Shown here piece after piece: positions 11,501-25,500 of a stretch of 64,000 bases of DNA. Below the pieces are notes generated by a model that had not been told where the DNA came from, did no database searches, and saw nothing but the letters and a program-made list of their open reading frames with translations. The stretch's first letter is position 1. Each line of letters opens with the position of its first letter. Origin of the DNA: Muscardinus avellanarius (lineage: Eukaryota; Chordata; Mammalia; Rodentia; Gliridae). Where the stretch lies: the NCBI GenBank assembly GCA_963383645.1, contig OY726569.1:72518635-72582634 (forward strand), read 5' to 3'. A program made the position numbers and the translations under genes.

Positions 11501-12851
11501 GGTGCTTCCTTAAATGACTTTAATTACACATTACCTAATCTAAGCCTTTACTTTCTTAAACTCTGCTTTACAGATACACTCTGGCAAAGAGAAGGACACA
11601 GGCCTACAAGGTAGGCTGAAGACCTTTTGCCGCCAGCTGACAACATTTCACTGACATCATAGTGAGCTGCAAACATTTCGGCATGTCTTGGCAGAGAGGG
11701 AGGGGAGATGAAAAATCATAGTGGGGTCAGAAAAGAAGCTGGATAAAACCTGCCGCCATGTATAAGAATGGGGACTCCTAGCCTGGCGTGGTGGCGCACG
11801 CTTGTAATCCCCGCGCTTGGGAGGCTGAGACAGGAGAATCGTGCAGGTTCGAAGCCAGCCTCAGCTACTTAGTGAGGCTCTCAGCAACCTAGTGAGACCC
11901 TGTTTCCAGATAAAATATAAAAAAGGTCTGGGAGTATAGCCCGGAGGTAGAAAGCCTCTGGGTTCCACCCCCAGCACCACCAAATAAATAAATAAATAAA
12001 TAAAAGAATGGGGACTCACTGTCGTATACCTGTCACAAAGAGCCAGGTCCTGGCTCTGGCCGGCTTTGACGAACATCATCTTGGCGCTGAACAGCAGCTG
12101 CCTCATGAGGTCTGTGAGCAGCCCTGCATCCACCTCTGGGTTGGCGAGGCCCCTGGACAGCCTGCAGCAGTGCTCGATCAGCTGGTGGCCACAGGCGACG
12201 CAATCCTGGTGCAGATTCAGGATGGCGATGCACAGGGAGGCACTGGGGGCCTGGGCGGGGGAGGGAGAGAGAAATACTCGGTGAGTTCGGGGACCAAAGC
12301 ACTCTTCCATTGCAGCCATGTGGCAGAAGTTACCCTTCCTCTTTTCAGAACGTTGAATAACAGCCGGGCGTGGTGGCGCACACTTGTAATCCCTGCACTT
12401 GGGAGACGGAGATGGGAGGATTGCAAGCTACTTAGTGAGGCTCTCAGCAACTTAGCGAGACCCTGTTTCCAAATAAAGTATAAAATATGTCTTGGAGCCG
12501 GGCGTGGTGGCGCACGCTTGTAATTCCAGCGTTTGGGAGACTGAGACAGGAGGATCATGGTTTGCGGACAGCCTCAGCTGCTTAGTGAGGCCCTTTGCAA
12601 CTCAGTGAGACCCTGTTTCAAAATAAAGAATAAAAGGCCAGGCGTGGTGGCGCACGCTTGTAATCCCCGCGCTTGGGAGGCGGGGACAGGAGGATCGCGC
12701 AGGTTCGAAGCTAGCCGCGTGCGCTGGCTTAGGAGACCCTGTTTCCAAATAAAAATGTAAAAATAGGTCTGGGAGTGTAGCCCGGAGGTAGAAGGGCTTC
12801 CAGGAACCCCAGTACCACCAAAACAAAAACAAAAACAAAAACAACAAAAAC

Positions 12852-12901
<50 letters not shown>

Positions 12902-15900
12902 TAAATAAATAAATAAATAAATAAAGAATAAAAAATAGGGCTGGGGATTTAGCTCAGAGGTAGAATGCCCCTGGGTTCCATCCTCAGTACCGCAAAAAAA
13001 AAAAAAAAAAAAAAAAAAGGTTGAATAACACTGGAGGAAGAAGCCCAAAATGCCACAGCAAAGTAAACGTGGAAGCAATTTCAGATGTTCTAAGTGGCAC
13101 TACCCAAGCCCTGGGTGCCAGGTGGTGTCACCTTACAGAGAAGAAGGCAGCCATGCCCACATGTTACCTACTTCTTTTTATGCTATGGGGATTGAACCTA
13201 GGGATGTTTTACCTCTCAGCTTTCACCCCGCCTTCTTTTATTTTTTAGTTGGTAAAAGGATCTAGCTAACTTGCTGAGGCTGGCCTAGAACCTGCAATCC
13301 TCCTATCTCAGCCTCCCAAGTGCTGAGAGTACAGACGTGTGCCACCACACCGGCTTTTTCCTATTTCTACTTTCTCCTCCTCCTCCTTTCTTTTTGGTGC
13401 TGAGGATTGAACCGAGGGGCAGTCTACCTCTAAGCTACACCCCCAGTCCTATTTTATTTTTATTTTGAAATAGAGGCTCATTAGGTTACTGAGGCTGGCC
13501 TCAAACCTGTAATCTTCCTGTTCCAGCTTGTTATTTCTTGAGACTCTCCACGGTCCCCTCCTTTTTCTGGTCTCACTAATGCAAGCCTTCCTTGTTGCTG
13601 GCTTGGACTCTCTGCTTCAAGCCACAAACATGCTGCTGCTAAATTAATATTTATCATGCCTACTTGGAAGCCTTTCCTAGGGTTCTGACACCCACCAAGT
13701 AGAATTCCTTACTGCAGGATTGTGGTGGCTCTGCCTATAGATGGTCCTTCTCAATCTGATCTCTCACTGCCTGTCAACACTCTATGTTTCCTCTCCATTA
13801 ACTTCCAGTTCTTCAATCATGCACTGGGATGTCTGACATTGCCTCTGCTCAGAGATTTTATTTTTATTTATTTATTTATTTATTTTTTGCGGGTCTGGGG
13901 ATGGAACCCAGGGGCATTCTACCTCCGAGCTACACCCCCTGCCCTATTTTTTATTCTTTATTTTGAAACCGGGTCTCACTGAGTTGCAGAGGGCCTCACT
14001 AAGTAGCTGAGGCTGTCCGAGAACCACGATCCTCCAGGTCTCAGCCTCCCGAATGCTGGAATTACAAGCGTGCGCCACCACGCCCGGAAGATATTTTAGT
14101 TTTGTATCCTGTCTCCCCTCTATGCTCACTTCCCTGCTTGTCATGCTCCTACTCCTCCTTTCAAGGCTCTTCCTTCCTTCCTTCTCCTCCTCCTCTTCCT
14201 CCTTCTTACTATACTGGGATTGAACCCAGGGGCTTCTCCCTCTGAGTTATACCCCCAGTCCTTTTAATTTTTTGTTCTGAAATAGGGTCCCCCAAGATTG
14301 CTGAGAGTCTTGTTACATTGCTGAGGCTGTCCTCAAACCCGAGACTCTCCTGTCTCAGCTTCCCAAGGACTGGGATTACAGGCATGCGCCACCATACCAG
14401 GCCCTCCGAGGCTCATCTTAAATGCCATCTCTTCCACGTAGCCCTTCCTGGGCTCCTGTTGTGCATTTTTCGAGATTCTCCTCCTTTTCTGCCTTGACTG
14501 GTTACTTCTCTCAGCTGCCATATTATTATCAGAAAGCAAGCGAGGGCATGGCCGTGTCACCCTGCGTTTCCTGCCATACAGTAACGCGTCATAAAGAAAC
14601 TTAAAGAGCTGCCGCATTTATTGCCATTACCTGCTCGTAGTAAAATTCACTCCGCACCAGCTCATTCTCCTCCTCGCTCAGACTCAGAATCCATTCCACC
14701 TCCACTGCTTTGGGGACCCTCACCACAGCTGAATACGGGGGGCTTTCGCTCTCGGAGCCGGCTGACACTGTGAAGAGAATCGTCACGCGTGTGTCAGTCA
14801 CAGGCTGGCAGCTCAGCCTGGCCAGTCCAGGGAGCTGGCGCGAGTTGCTTGCTTGCTATCTGAGGCCCCTTTCTCAAGACCCTTTTGTCTCCTTTAGAGA
14901 CTCCACTGAGCACCTCAAAACTCCTTTCCCAGGCAGAGACCTGGGGCGAACGTCACGGTGTTTGTCACATAACTGCTTCACGAGAGAAACCCTGAAGGTG
15001 CGCGCTTCTCCAATGGATGGCTGAGCCACTGGGTGCTCTGAAACTGACCGGCTGGGAAGGAGGTGGCCACACTGCTACCTGTGATTTCCTAAGGGGAAGG
15101 AGGGATCAACAGGTAGAAGCAGGGTGGCGAAGGGGAACCTCGGAAAAAGAAAGAAAGAAGAGAGGAAGGGAGGGAGAGAGGAAAGAACCTACAAAGATCA
15201 AGGACCAAATTCATTGGCCGGGGACCCTCTCAATCCTGGAAGCTTATGGGCCCCTGTGGTAGGTTAATATGAGAACTTCAAGGAAAACCGACTGATAGAA
15301 GGGCCAAGAATTTTCACTGGCAAACAAAATGGACTGACTTGCCACTGAATGTATCAGTCGTAGTGGAGAGACTGAAGACAGAGGCAACTCGAGCACATGA
15401 ACAGTCACAGAATGTGACTTACCTTCTGACTGGCCTCGCTTCTCCTCTGGTACACTGGAGACAGAGAAAGGACAATTAAACGCCTGAGTCATTCCTTCTC
15501 CTCTTTGTTTAGAGCTTAGTGTATAGCTGACATTTACTCTATTATTCAAGTGAGATTATCAGAGAATCATCCAGAAGAAGCCTTTTCTCTCCTTCACCTT
15601 CCACGGTCAAACCTCATGATGTCTTGTTCAACTCCTAACCACCCTTCAAAATGGCCCCATCTCTCTTCATCCCTGACTGGGTGAGAGCCCTTGTACCACT
15701 AGAGTCTGCAGTAGCTTTCCCATTGCTCTGCTTGATTCTGTCCACCTATTTTTTCTACTTTGCAGCTGGCTGAGAACCTGTAATCCTCTGGTCCCAGCCT
15801 CTCAAGTACTGGGATTACAGGTATGAGCCTCCACCTGCTAACAGCAAACTTTTAAAAATGCAAATATGGCCGGGCGTGGTGGCACACACTTGTAATCCCA

Positions 15901-18900
15901 GCATTTGGGAGGCTGAGACCAGAGGATTGTGGTCGAGGACAGCCTCAGCTACTTAGTGAGACCCCATTTCAAATTAAAAAAAGAATAAAATATAGGGCAG
16001 GGGTATAGCTCGGAGGTCGAATGCCCCTGGGTTCCATCCCTAGGCCTGCAAAAAGCAAATCTGTTCGCTCCTGCCTAAAATCCTTCAATAGGAGGGCAGG
16101 CATGGTGGTGCACACTTGTAATCCAAGTACTTGAGAGGCTGAAACAGGAGGATCTCCGGTTAGAAGCCAGCCTTGGCAACTTAGCAAGGCCCTCCACAAC
16201 TCAGCGAGACCTTGTTTCCAAATAAGAAATAAAACTAGGCTGCGGGTGTAGCTCAGAGATAGATTGCCTCTGGGTTCCGTCCCCAGTAGTGCAAAAAATT
16301 TATATCCCTCAGTATGTCCTCAGGGTAAACATATCTGACATCCATCTAGCTGACAAAGCCCTTTATGATTTGGCCTGGCTAAACCTTGGGGGCCATATCT
16401 TGCTATCATAACCTATGCTCAAGCTCTGAAAGCCTTTTCTAGTCTTGCTGGTGCCACAAAGCAGCAAGTTCCAGCGCCACAAGTCAAGTCTCAAGTTTAA
16501 CACCTGCATGAGGATCGGGCTGGTCAACCCTGGCCCGTGACACCAGACGGCAGGCCATTGCCCAGGTCTCACTGATTCAGCTGCCAGTTGTAAGCCCAGG
16601 CTCCAATGGCCAGAACCCTAACCTCTCACTTATCTATTAACAGTTTTTCAAAGAATCTACATTTTTTCCTGCCTCTGCCTTTGTAGGTATTACACCCATT
16701 TCTGCACATGTCCCTGCTAACTCCTCATTCTCTAAGGTTCGTCCCTTACAGGGCACTTCTAGGAAATCCTCCTGATCATCTGGGCTCAGCTGTGGGTGCC
16801 ACCACTACTGCGTGTATCCAATTATCTTGTGGTGTGTTTTCTGGCCAGATCCCCAGTAAAATGGGAGTTCCTTTGGTGCAAAGTGATTACTGTTAACCAC
16901 TAACCACTTGATTTCAAAACATTAACTGCTGACTTCAAATCTTAGCTGAAGGAAGTATAGGTAATTCCTGTCTCACACCCAAGGGAGGGAGGCAGTAGCA
17001 TGCCAAGGTCCAGAAAGTCCAGACTCCATAGGATAAGCATGATATGTCCTCCCTCTTATGCAATCAGTAATCATCATGGCAAATAATGACCCAAATGTTC
17101 ATACTAAAACACACAAAAGTGCTACTGAGCAGAATGTGAAATCTGTTAGGGAACTAAAATATAAAACATGGAGAATTCAAAGTAATTTTTCTTTGGCTCC
17201 TATTCCCAGGTGCTCTGGGAGTCTTGGTTTCACAAGCTCCTTGACTACTGTAAGTGGTGGAGAAACCTGAGCCACCTAGAGTCAGCAAACATGGTCTTCA
17301 TCTGTCTTGCCAGATGAACGAGCAGTTTCTGACCTTTAGCTGCAGGTGAACTGTGCGTGGGAAAGCGCGAGGGCTCGTTTAACTGTGGCAAACAAGCCAG
17401 GATGACTCCCTACATTCGAGCTGGTGCCAGTGATGCTTGAACATTCAGCAGGAGTGGACATGTCCCTCTGAGTCCAGCTGAGACCAGCTGAAGCAAGAAT
17501 GGCCAGAAAACAGGGGAGATGGTAAAGGAAAAGGAGTGGCCTGAGCCTAGAGGAAGGCGGAAGGGCCGAGCACCTGATGTCAGAGAGAGCAGCAGGCGAA
17601 GACCTTGAACACGGCTTCAGCTGTGTTCTCCCCCCTTCCTCTAAGAGAAACTAGTCCTCAAGCATTTCACTGTGGTGTTATCATCACTACAGTGTGAATG
17701 TTAAACATATTTGGAAGTATTCCAGATTTGAAACACTCTCCCTGATGAGAGCTGTAAGTGTAAGGACCTGGGGAGGGTGCAGTGGCTAATAACAGCGTGG
17801 GCGCTGCAGGGCACTCACTCGTGGTTGTAGTAGTCGTAGCACTGGTCACACACGCGAGTAGGGCTCTCTCTGCAGCCTTCCACCACCATTTTCTTAGTGG
17901 AGCAGGAACCGCACACCAGCCGGCCACAGCGGCGACAGTGATGACGTCTGTTAAACTGAGGAACGCCATTGGGGTAGAAGGGACAGGGAGGAAGCCAAGG
18001 TGAGGCGCGACGATCCACTTAATGCTGGGTTCTAGTCACCTCTGGCTTGTGCCTCTATTGAAAAGAGCCTGCCTGAAAAGAGCTGCTGTTTTGAGCCATT
18101 CCTCGGTCGATGGGCAAAGGTTCCAAATCCTGCACAGTTTTGCAATCAATAGCTCCTGACACTTTTACTTGTGTATGGAGGCAACATGTGGGGGAGGGAG
18201 TGAACTTCTTATCAAGGGAGGATCTATTTCTCCACTGTACTGATGATGATGACAATGTATCCTCTTTCTAAATGTTTTACAAGTACTGCCTTATTTCTAC
18301 TTTTTTTGGGGGGGGGTACTAGGAATTAAACCCATGGGCATTCAACCTCTGAGCTATACCCCCAGACTCATTTCTTTTTCTTTGAAACAGGGTCTCCTTA
18401 AGTTGCTGAGGCTAGCCTCAAACTTGTAATCCTTCTGTCTTAGCCTCCCAAATCCTGGGACTACAGGCATGGGCCACCATGCCTGGCATACTACTTCATT
18501 TCATGAGAAGTTGATAGACACTTTCGACCTTTTATAGGACTAGGAGACAGACATAGAGAAATCACATCACCATTGTTTTATCCACACTGCGCTAATCTGC
18601 CAGGTAGTGTGGTACCATTTGTTATCGTATTTAGTCCTATCAGCTCCATGAAGCTAATTGATAGAATATCCCTAGTTTTCAAGTGGACATGTGAGATTGC
18701 TCTTGAAGGCAGGAACCAGGTCCTGTTTTTCTTGAGCCAGCTCATATAACCATAACCAGGTCACCTGTCTTATGTGAAAGACACGGGAGCTAGAAATAAG
18801 ACCCCCTGATTCTCTGTGACTCCCCTTGCCTCTTTTTCATTGTCTCATGAGAATGGCAAGCAGTTTATAGTTGAAGGCTATTTGGTGGTACTGGGATTCC

Positions 18901-21900
18901 TGGAAGCCCTTCTACCTCTGGGCTACACTCCCAGACCTATTTTTTATATTTTTTTATTTGGAAACAGGGTCTCTTAAGCAGCCTGATCCTCCTGTCTCCG
19001 CCTCCCAAGCGCGGGGATTACAAACGTGCGCCACCAAGCCCGGCGTTGAAGGCTATTTGAAGCCAGAGAATACACGCTGCTTAGGTCAAAGTTAAGTCCA
19101 ACGTCTTAGGTTTGGTAGTTCTTCTGAAAATCCCACCATCCTCCTGGGGACAGGAGGTGACCATGAACTTAGGCTCGTGACCCGGGGCTTTCCTTTCCTT
19201 CCCCGAGGTCCTTCTGAGGACCTCACCGCTTACCATGGTGAAGTGCTCACTGCGGCAGACCATGCAGACACTCTCGGTCTCATCTGGTACCCACTGGTCC
19301 TTGGCAGGGGGTGTCGCTGGTGGCACAAATTCCGGCAGGGGCTGATTCTGAGGGCAACTCCTTTCCCTTGGACTGGGAGAATGTGCAATGGAGACACCTG
19401 GGAGCCAGGGATCAGAGTGAAAGGTGATCAATATTTCAGTTCATAAATGTAGAGGGAAAAATAGAATTTCACCATTTTACCAAGTCCTGTTGAAATAATA
19501 GATCCAGCTAATGACCACTGGTGGCTACTTGTGTCACAAAGGAGAGATAATGGGACACTGTGTGCCTGCTACTGGAAATGTACAACAAAACCTATCAAAC
19601 AGAATTACCAAAGATCTATGCCTCAGTCAAAATAAGCTTATAGATCTAACTACCAGTGTACTAGAAATTTAGGGAATGGAACTCAGATTGTCCTAAGGAA
19701 GTAGCCAGCAAAATCTAGCATGCAGGAGGCTGTATGGACAAATGACCTTAGTTTCCTCAAACAAGAGATGAAAAAAAAAACAAAACAAAAAGAAGTGTGT
19801 GTGTGTGTTGGGGGGACTACTGCTTAAAAAAAAAACACTTAAGAGATATTTTAGTTAAATGCTCTGGACATTATTTAGATCTAGAAAACCAATTGTAAAA
19901 AAATCTTTATGAAGCTGGGTATGGTGGCCCCTGCTTGTAATCCAATACTTGGCAGGCTGACACAGGATTGCAGGCTCATGGTCAGCCTCAGGAACTTACT
20001 GAAGCCCTCTGCAACTTAGTGAAACCCTGTTTCAGAATTAAATAGGGCTGGAGGTGTAGCACAGAGGCTGAATGCCCCTGGGTTCCATCCCTAGCACATA
20101 TATATATTATTTTTACAATATGTATTATATATAATCTTTCTATGAGATAACTAGATAAATTTGAATACTGAATGAATATTAATAGTAATAAATCACTACT
20201 GGCTTTTAGTTATGACAATAATATTATGAAATGTTTAAATAAAAATTCTTATCTTTTATAAATTTATAAATTTATATAGTTTTTTTGTGCTATTGGGGAT
20301 TGAACCCAGGGTCATTCTACTACTGAGCTATATCTCTAGCCCTATCTTATTATTTTTTTTAAATTTTGAAACAGGGTCTTACTAAGTTGATGAGGCTGGC
20401 CTTGAACCTTCGATCTTCCCGTCTCAGCCTCCTAAGTGCTGGGATGAGTGGTACGCATCACCATGCTTGGCACATTGAAATATTTATAAATGAACACACC
20501 CCCCACAGGCTGCCCTGTGCAGATGTAGCTGCTCCTGCGAGTCTAGGTCATTCGCTCCATTCTGCTGGTTATTGTGAAGCACGACTGGTCTCAAAGTATG
20601 CACAGGAAATCCAGTGTCCGCTTCATGGTATCTAAGGACATTTATTAAACCTAGCAGAGCAATTTTGACCAGTCACAGAAAAAACTAACTGAAAAATGGT
20701 GACTCTTAGCAGCACCCGGAAGATGAGACCCCTGGATCCTGTCCCCCTGACCCTTTGGCAAAGCGACCGCCGAGCTTCTTCTGAGTGTGCAGGGGCTGGA
20801 GACCCAGGAGAGGAGAAAAAGGGGGATCAAAACATGGCCTGAGGCTTCAAGAAGCTTGTTCCCCGTGTGGGTAACAGAACGGACATGAGGACTAAGTCCA
20901 GCTGATCCTCATTATTAGCGGATTTCATATTTGTGAACTTGCCTATTGCTACAGTCTAGGTGTCATCTCCAGGTCAATGTTCACAGTGCTTTCGTGGTCC
21001 TTCCTGCACATCCTCAGTCTCAACACACAAGCTCTCAGTCGAGGCTGAACTCACAGAAATAGGATATGAATTGGACATGGTGGAGCATTCCTAAAATCTC
21101 AGTTCCTGGGAGGCTGAGACAGGAGGATTGCAGATTCAAGGGGAGCCTCAGCAACTTAATGAGACCCTGTTTCAAAATAAAAGAAAAATAATGCCCGGCG
21201 TGGTGGCGCACGCTTGTAATCCCCGCGCTTGGGAGGCAGAGACAGGAGGATCGCGCAGGTTCGAAGCCAGCCGCGCGCGCTGGTTTAGGAGACCCTGTTT
21301 CCAAAATGAAAATGTAAAAAATAGGTCTGGGAGTGTAGCCCAGAGGTAGAAGGGCTTCCAGGAACCCCAGTACCACCAAAAAAAAATAAATAAATAAATA
21401 AATAAATAAAATAAAATAAAAATAAAAGAAAAATAAGCCGGGCATGGTGGCTTGTAATCCCAGCATTCAGGAGGCTGAGACTGGAGGATCGCGGTTCGCA
21501 GACAGCCTCAGCAATTAAAGAGGCCCTTTGCAACTCAGTGAGACCCTGTTTAAAAAAAGAAAATAGTAAAAAAAATAGGGCTGAGGGTGTAGGTCGGAGG
21601 TACAATGCCCCTGGGTTCCATCCCCAGTACCACAAAAATAAAAAATAATAATAAAAACCCTGCCGGGCGTGGTGGTGCACACTTGTAATCCCTGCGCTTG
21701 GGAGGTGGAGACAGGAGGATCGTGCAGGTTCGAAGCTGGCTGTGCTGGCTTAAGAGACCCTGTTTCCAAATAAAAATATAAAATAGGTCTGGGAAGCCGG
21801 GCATGGTGGCACAGGCTTGTAATCCCAGCATTCGGGAGGCTGAGACCTGAGGATAGTGGTTCGCGGACAGCCTCAGCTACTTAGGCCCTCTGCACCTCAG

Positions 21901-21986
21901 TGAGACTTTTTCAAAATAAAGAATAAAAAATAGGGCAGGGGTGTAGCTTGGAGGTCGAATGCCCTGGGGTTCCATCCCCAGATCTG

Positions 21987-22020
<34 letters not shown>

Positions 22021-22077
22021 GTCTGGGCGTGTAGCCCGGAGATAGAAGGGCTTCCAGGAACCCCAGTACCACCAAAA

Positions 22078-22120
<43 letters not shown>

Positions 22121-22525
22121 AATAGGGCAAAGATGCAGCCCAGAGGTAGACTGTCCTTGGACTCAATCCCCAGTACCAAAAAAAAATGTCATCAACAAAA
22201 CAAAAAAACAAGTTAATACTTAAAATAGGGCTGGAAATGTAGCTTGGAGGTAGATAGCCCCTGGGCTCAATTCTCAGAACAACAACAACAAAATAAATAG
22301 AATCTACCAGAATGAGTTATTTTTAGAATTTATGAATACATTTTTCCTGGTATAGTGGTGTACACCTGTAGTCCTAGTACTTGGGAGGCTGAAAGAGGAA
22401 GATCACACATTTGAGATCAGCCTAAGCAACTTAGCAAGACCCTGTTTCAAAATAAAAAATAAAATGGGACTGGGATAGAGCTCAAAGGTAGAATGCCCCT
22501 GAATTCCCAGTAACTAACACACACA

Positions 22526-22577
<52 letters not shown>

Positions 22578-25500
22578 ACACACACCTTTTTAGAATTTAA
22601 GGACTTTTATTTTGGTACTGGGGATTGAACCCAGGGACATTCTACCTCTGAGCTACACCCTCAGCCTGATTTTTTATTTTGAAACAGGATCTCACTGAGT
22701 TGCAAAGCACCTCACTAAGTAGTAGCTGAGGCTGGCCTTGAACCACTATCCTCCTGTCTCAGTCTCCCAAATGCTGGAATTACAAGCATGTGCCACCATG
22801 CCCAGCTTCATTTTTAGGATTTAAGAATATAGTCTATGTGAGATGTGTGTGTACATATTTCCCCTTATAACAAGAATTCAGGATTTACTAACTTAGTGTT
22901 TGTACATTTATAGACATATTATTGCAAACAATGATAGTCAAATGTGTGTTGAATCTTTTGGGATATACGAAGCTAGAATGAACACACACACACAGATATA
23001 ATGGAAATGGAAATGAAGAGGCAAGCTGGGCGTGGTGGCACTCGCTTGTAATCCCAGTATTTGGGAGGCCGAGACAGGATTGCAGGTTCGCAGCCAGCCG
23101 CAGCTACTTAGAAAGCCCTCTGCAACTTAGTGAGGCCCTGTTTCAAAATAAGAATAAAAAATAGAGCTGGGGGTGTAGCTTGGAGGTTGAATGCCCCTGG
23201 GTTCCATCCCTAGATCGGCAAAAAAAAAAAAAAAGAAAAGAAAAAAAGAAAGGGAAAGGAAAGGAAGAAAGGAAGGAAGGAAGAAGAAAAGAAGGAGGCA
23301 AAATATAAGAAAGTCAGAATAAGGCAAAACTGAATTGGAAAATGGGGAACTCTGAAAGTAGCTCTTACCAGGAGTAGGAGTACCAGCCACTGCAGCAGCA
23401 GAGAACTCTGTTGATGACGATCTGGACAGGGTCTCAGGGTCTGAAGGCTGATGGACAATTTCCTGGAGGTGAATCACAGAATCTGTCGAGAGGGAAAATA
23501 CTGACAAAATACCGGTCTACCGTAAGCATCTCTATTCACTGTGCCAGGGATTCGGTTCCAAGCTCTGCTGGTGCTGCGGCTGTCACACCATGATCTGCTA
23601 GGCGCCAAGAGAAGGGCAGAGGCACGTCTAGAAAATGCCATGTGCCTTAAACGCCTCTAAGAACCCAGCCACATTTAGGCTCATGAAGTAAAGAAGCAGA
23701 CACTAGGATTTTACAAAGTAAGTCTAAATTTTCCCAGAAGGAAGTGAAAGCCATTTCCATGATGCACCAGGGGATTAGGGGATAAGAAAACAGCCGGAGG
23801 GAGGGAGATGTCAGTCCACACTTCTTCTTTCATTTTCTTCATCTTAGAAGTGGCTTAGCAAGTGATACCTGCTATGACTCTGGCACCAGGCACTTAAGGG
23901 CCCGATAATCAGGGTCAGACACCATTTCCAGCATATCTGTTTCCCCAAACCATTATGTTAGTATGCGTGCAGTGGTCATTACCATCCAACAGCCTTCTAC
24001 TTTTTCCAAGACCAATAATTTTTCCTATATAATAAAGCGCTCTCTCTCCTGAAATATATTCCTTTCACTCCTGATCAATCAAAATTAATGAAAGAGGAGA
24101 GAGCTAAGACTAAGAATGTAGTGTACATTTCTTCCCCCAGGTGGAATCGCTTTCTAGGATGCTGGTAGTTACCTGACCGTTTCTCCCTCAGAGGGTACGG
24201 CAGGTCCAGGGCTTTTCCGGCATATCTGGAAAGCAGCGAGTTGACTTCGTCTGTGGTGAAGCCAATCTCCTGCCCAGGCAGCAGCTGGCGCAGGGTCTGC
24301 ACAGCTACAGTGGCCCAATCCACTTTCATGTTCATCAGCAACTGCTCCAACATGAGGAGGGGGCTGGAGGACAGGTGGGAGTAGCTGGCCCGGTGCTGCT
24401 CGGGCAGGGTCAGCAGAACCTGTTTGGGCAGTAGATCCACAGAGTAAAGAGAGTAGTACACAAATTTCAGAAGAAACTTAAGATTCTTCCTGGGAAGGAG
24501 AAAGGTGCCAGACATCAAAAGATCCATAGCCCTACTGTATCTGGCTAGGAATCTCTGAGGAAGCAAGGCTGAACTCGCATCTACATCCTCCAAGTGGGGT
24601 ACTCCAAGCACCTTGAGATAAGGGTTGGTAATTCTTTTCTATAAAGGGTCAGATAGTAAATATTTTAGGCTCCAGGACTCATAAAACTATAACTCTGCTA
24701 ATGTAGCACAAAAGCAACTATAGGCCAATATATAGATGAATGGATGTGACTTGATTTACAAAAACAGGCTGAGGACTGGATTTGACCTATTGTAGGGAAT
24801 CTGTTGGGCCCTGCCTTAAAACTTCCAGGTACAGTTGACTTCTGCCTGACCTTATTGCCACCATTCTGTCTATGTGAGTCCTTACTTAGAATAAGCCATG
24901 GGCTGCCTAACCCTGGCACACAGGTAAACAATGTGGCCTACAGGTAAACAAGGAGTCTAGCCTCCCTTCAGAGGTCATGATCACTGGACTTGAAATAGGC
25001 TCACTGGTTCTGATCTGCTCATTGCTAATTTTCAAGGGTTCTCCCACTTAAGGTAAAAATAAAAAACGGTATGTCTTCTTTGGGCAAGTCATTATATTCA
25101 AGGCTCTCCTGGAGCTTGTTCTATTTCTGGGGCAGTATATTCAATTGCTGATCAGAATCATTAGAAGGGTGCCAGAGGGTCCCATCTCTCTCCAAATCTT
25201 CCTTCACTAGATTGCTTTTTCTAGCTTATAAATTTTTCTATTAGTGTCTGTAGGTTACACAGCAAAGGTAAGGACCTATGATTTCATCTAATCACCAAGA
25301 AAAATAACCCTTTTCCATCAGTAAGGACTAGTTTATCAAGTAGTAGTTTTTTGTTTGTGGTGCTGGGGATTGTACCCAGGGGCATTCTACCTCTAAGATA
25401 TACCCCCAACTCTATTTTACTGTTTATTTTGAAACAGGATCTCACTAAGTTGCGAAAGGCCTCACTAAATTTCTGGGGCTGCATGCAAATCTGCGACCCT

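Larger units (their letters stand above)
13533..14500 (+). mobile_element. L2 LINE fragments, interrupted by two SINEs
   Basis: L2-like pieces at 13533-13861, 14095-14204 and 14404-14500. Clues are GCTGCTAAATTAATATTTAT and ATCTTAAATGCCATCTCTTC, as in the L2 3' region. No host gene. Confidence 0.55.

Noticed and set aside
12855..12924. CRISPR-like array or other spaced repeats
   Set aside because: Simple CA and AAAT microsatellites in SINE tails; no spacer structure, and the genome is eukaryotic.
14333..14617. Minus ORF just downstream of w29
   Set aside because: It reads intron beyond the w29 donor and then antisense SINE/L2 sequence; no homology to ZFYVE26.
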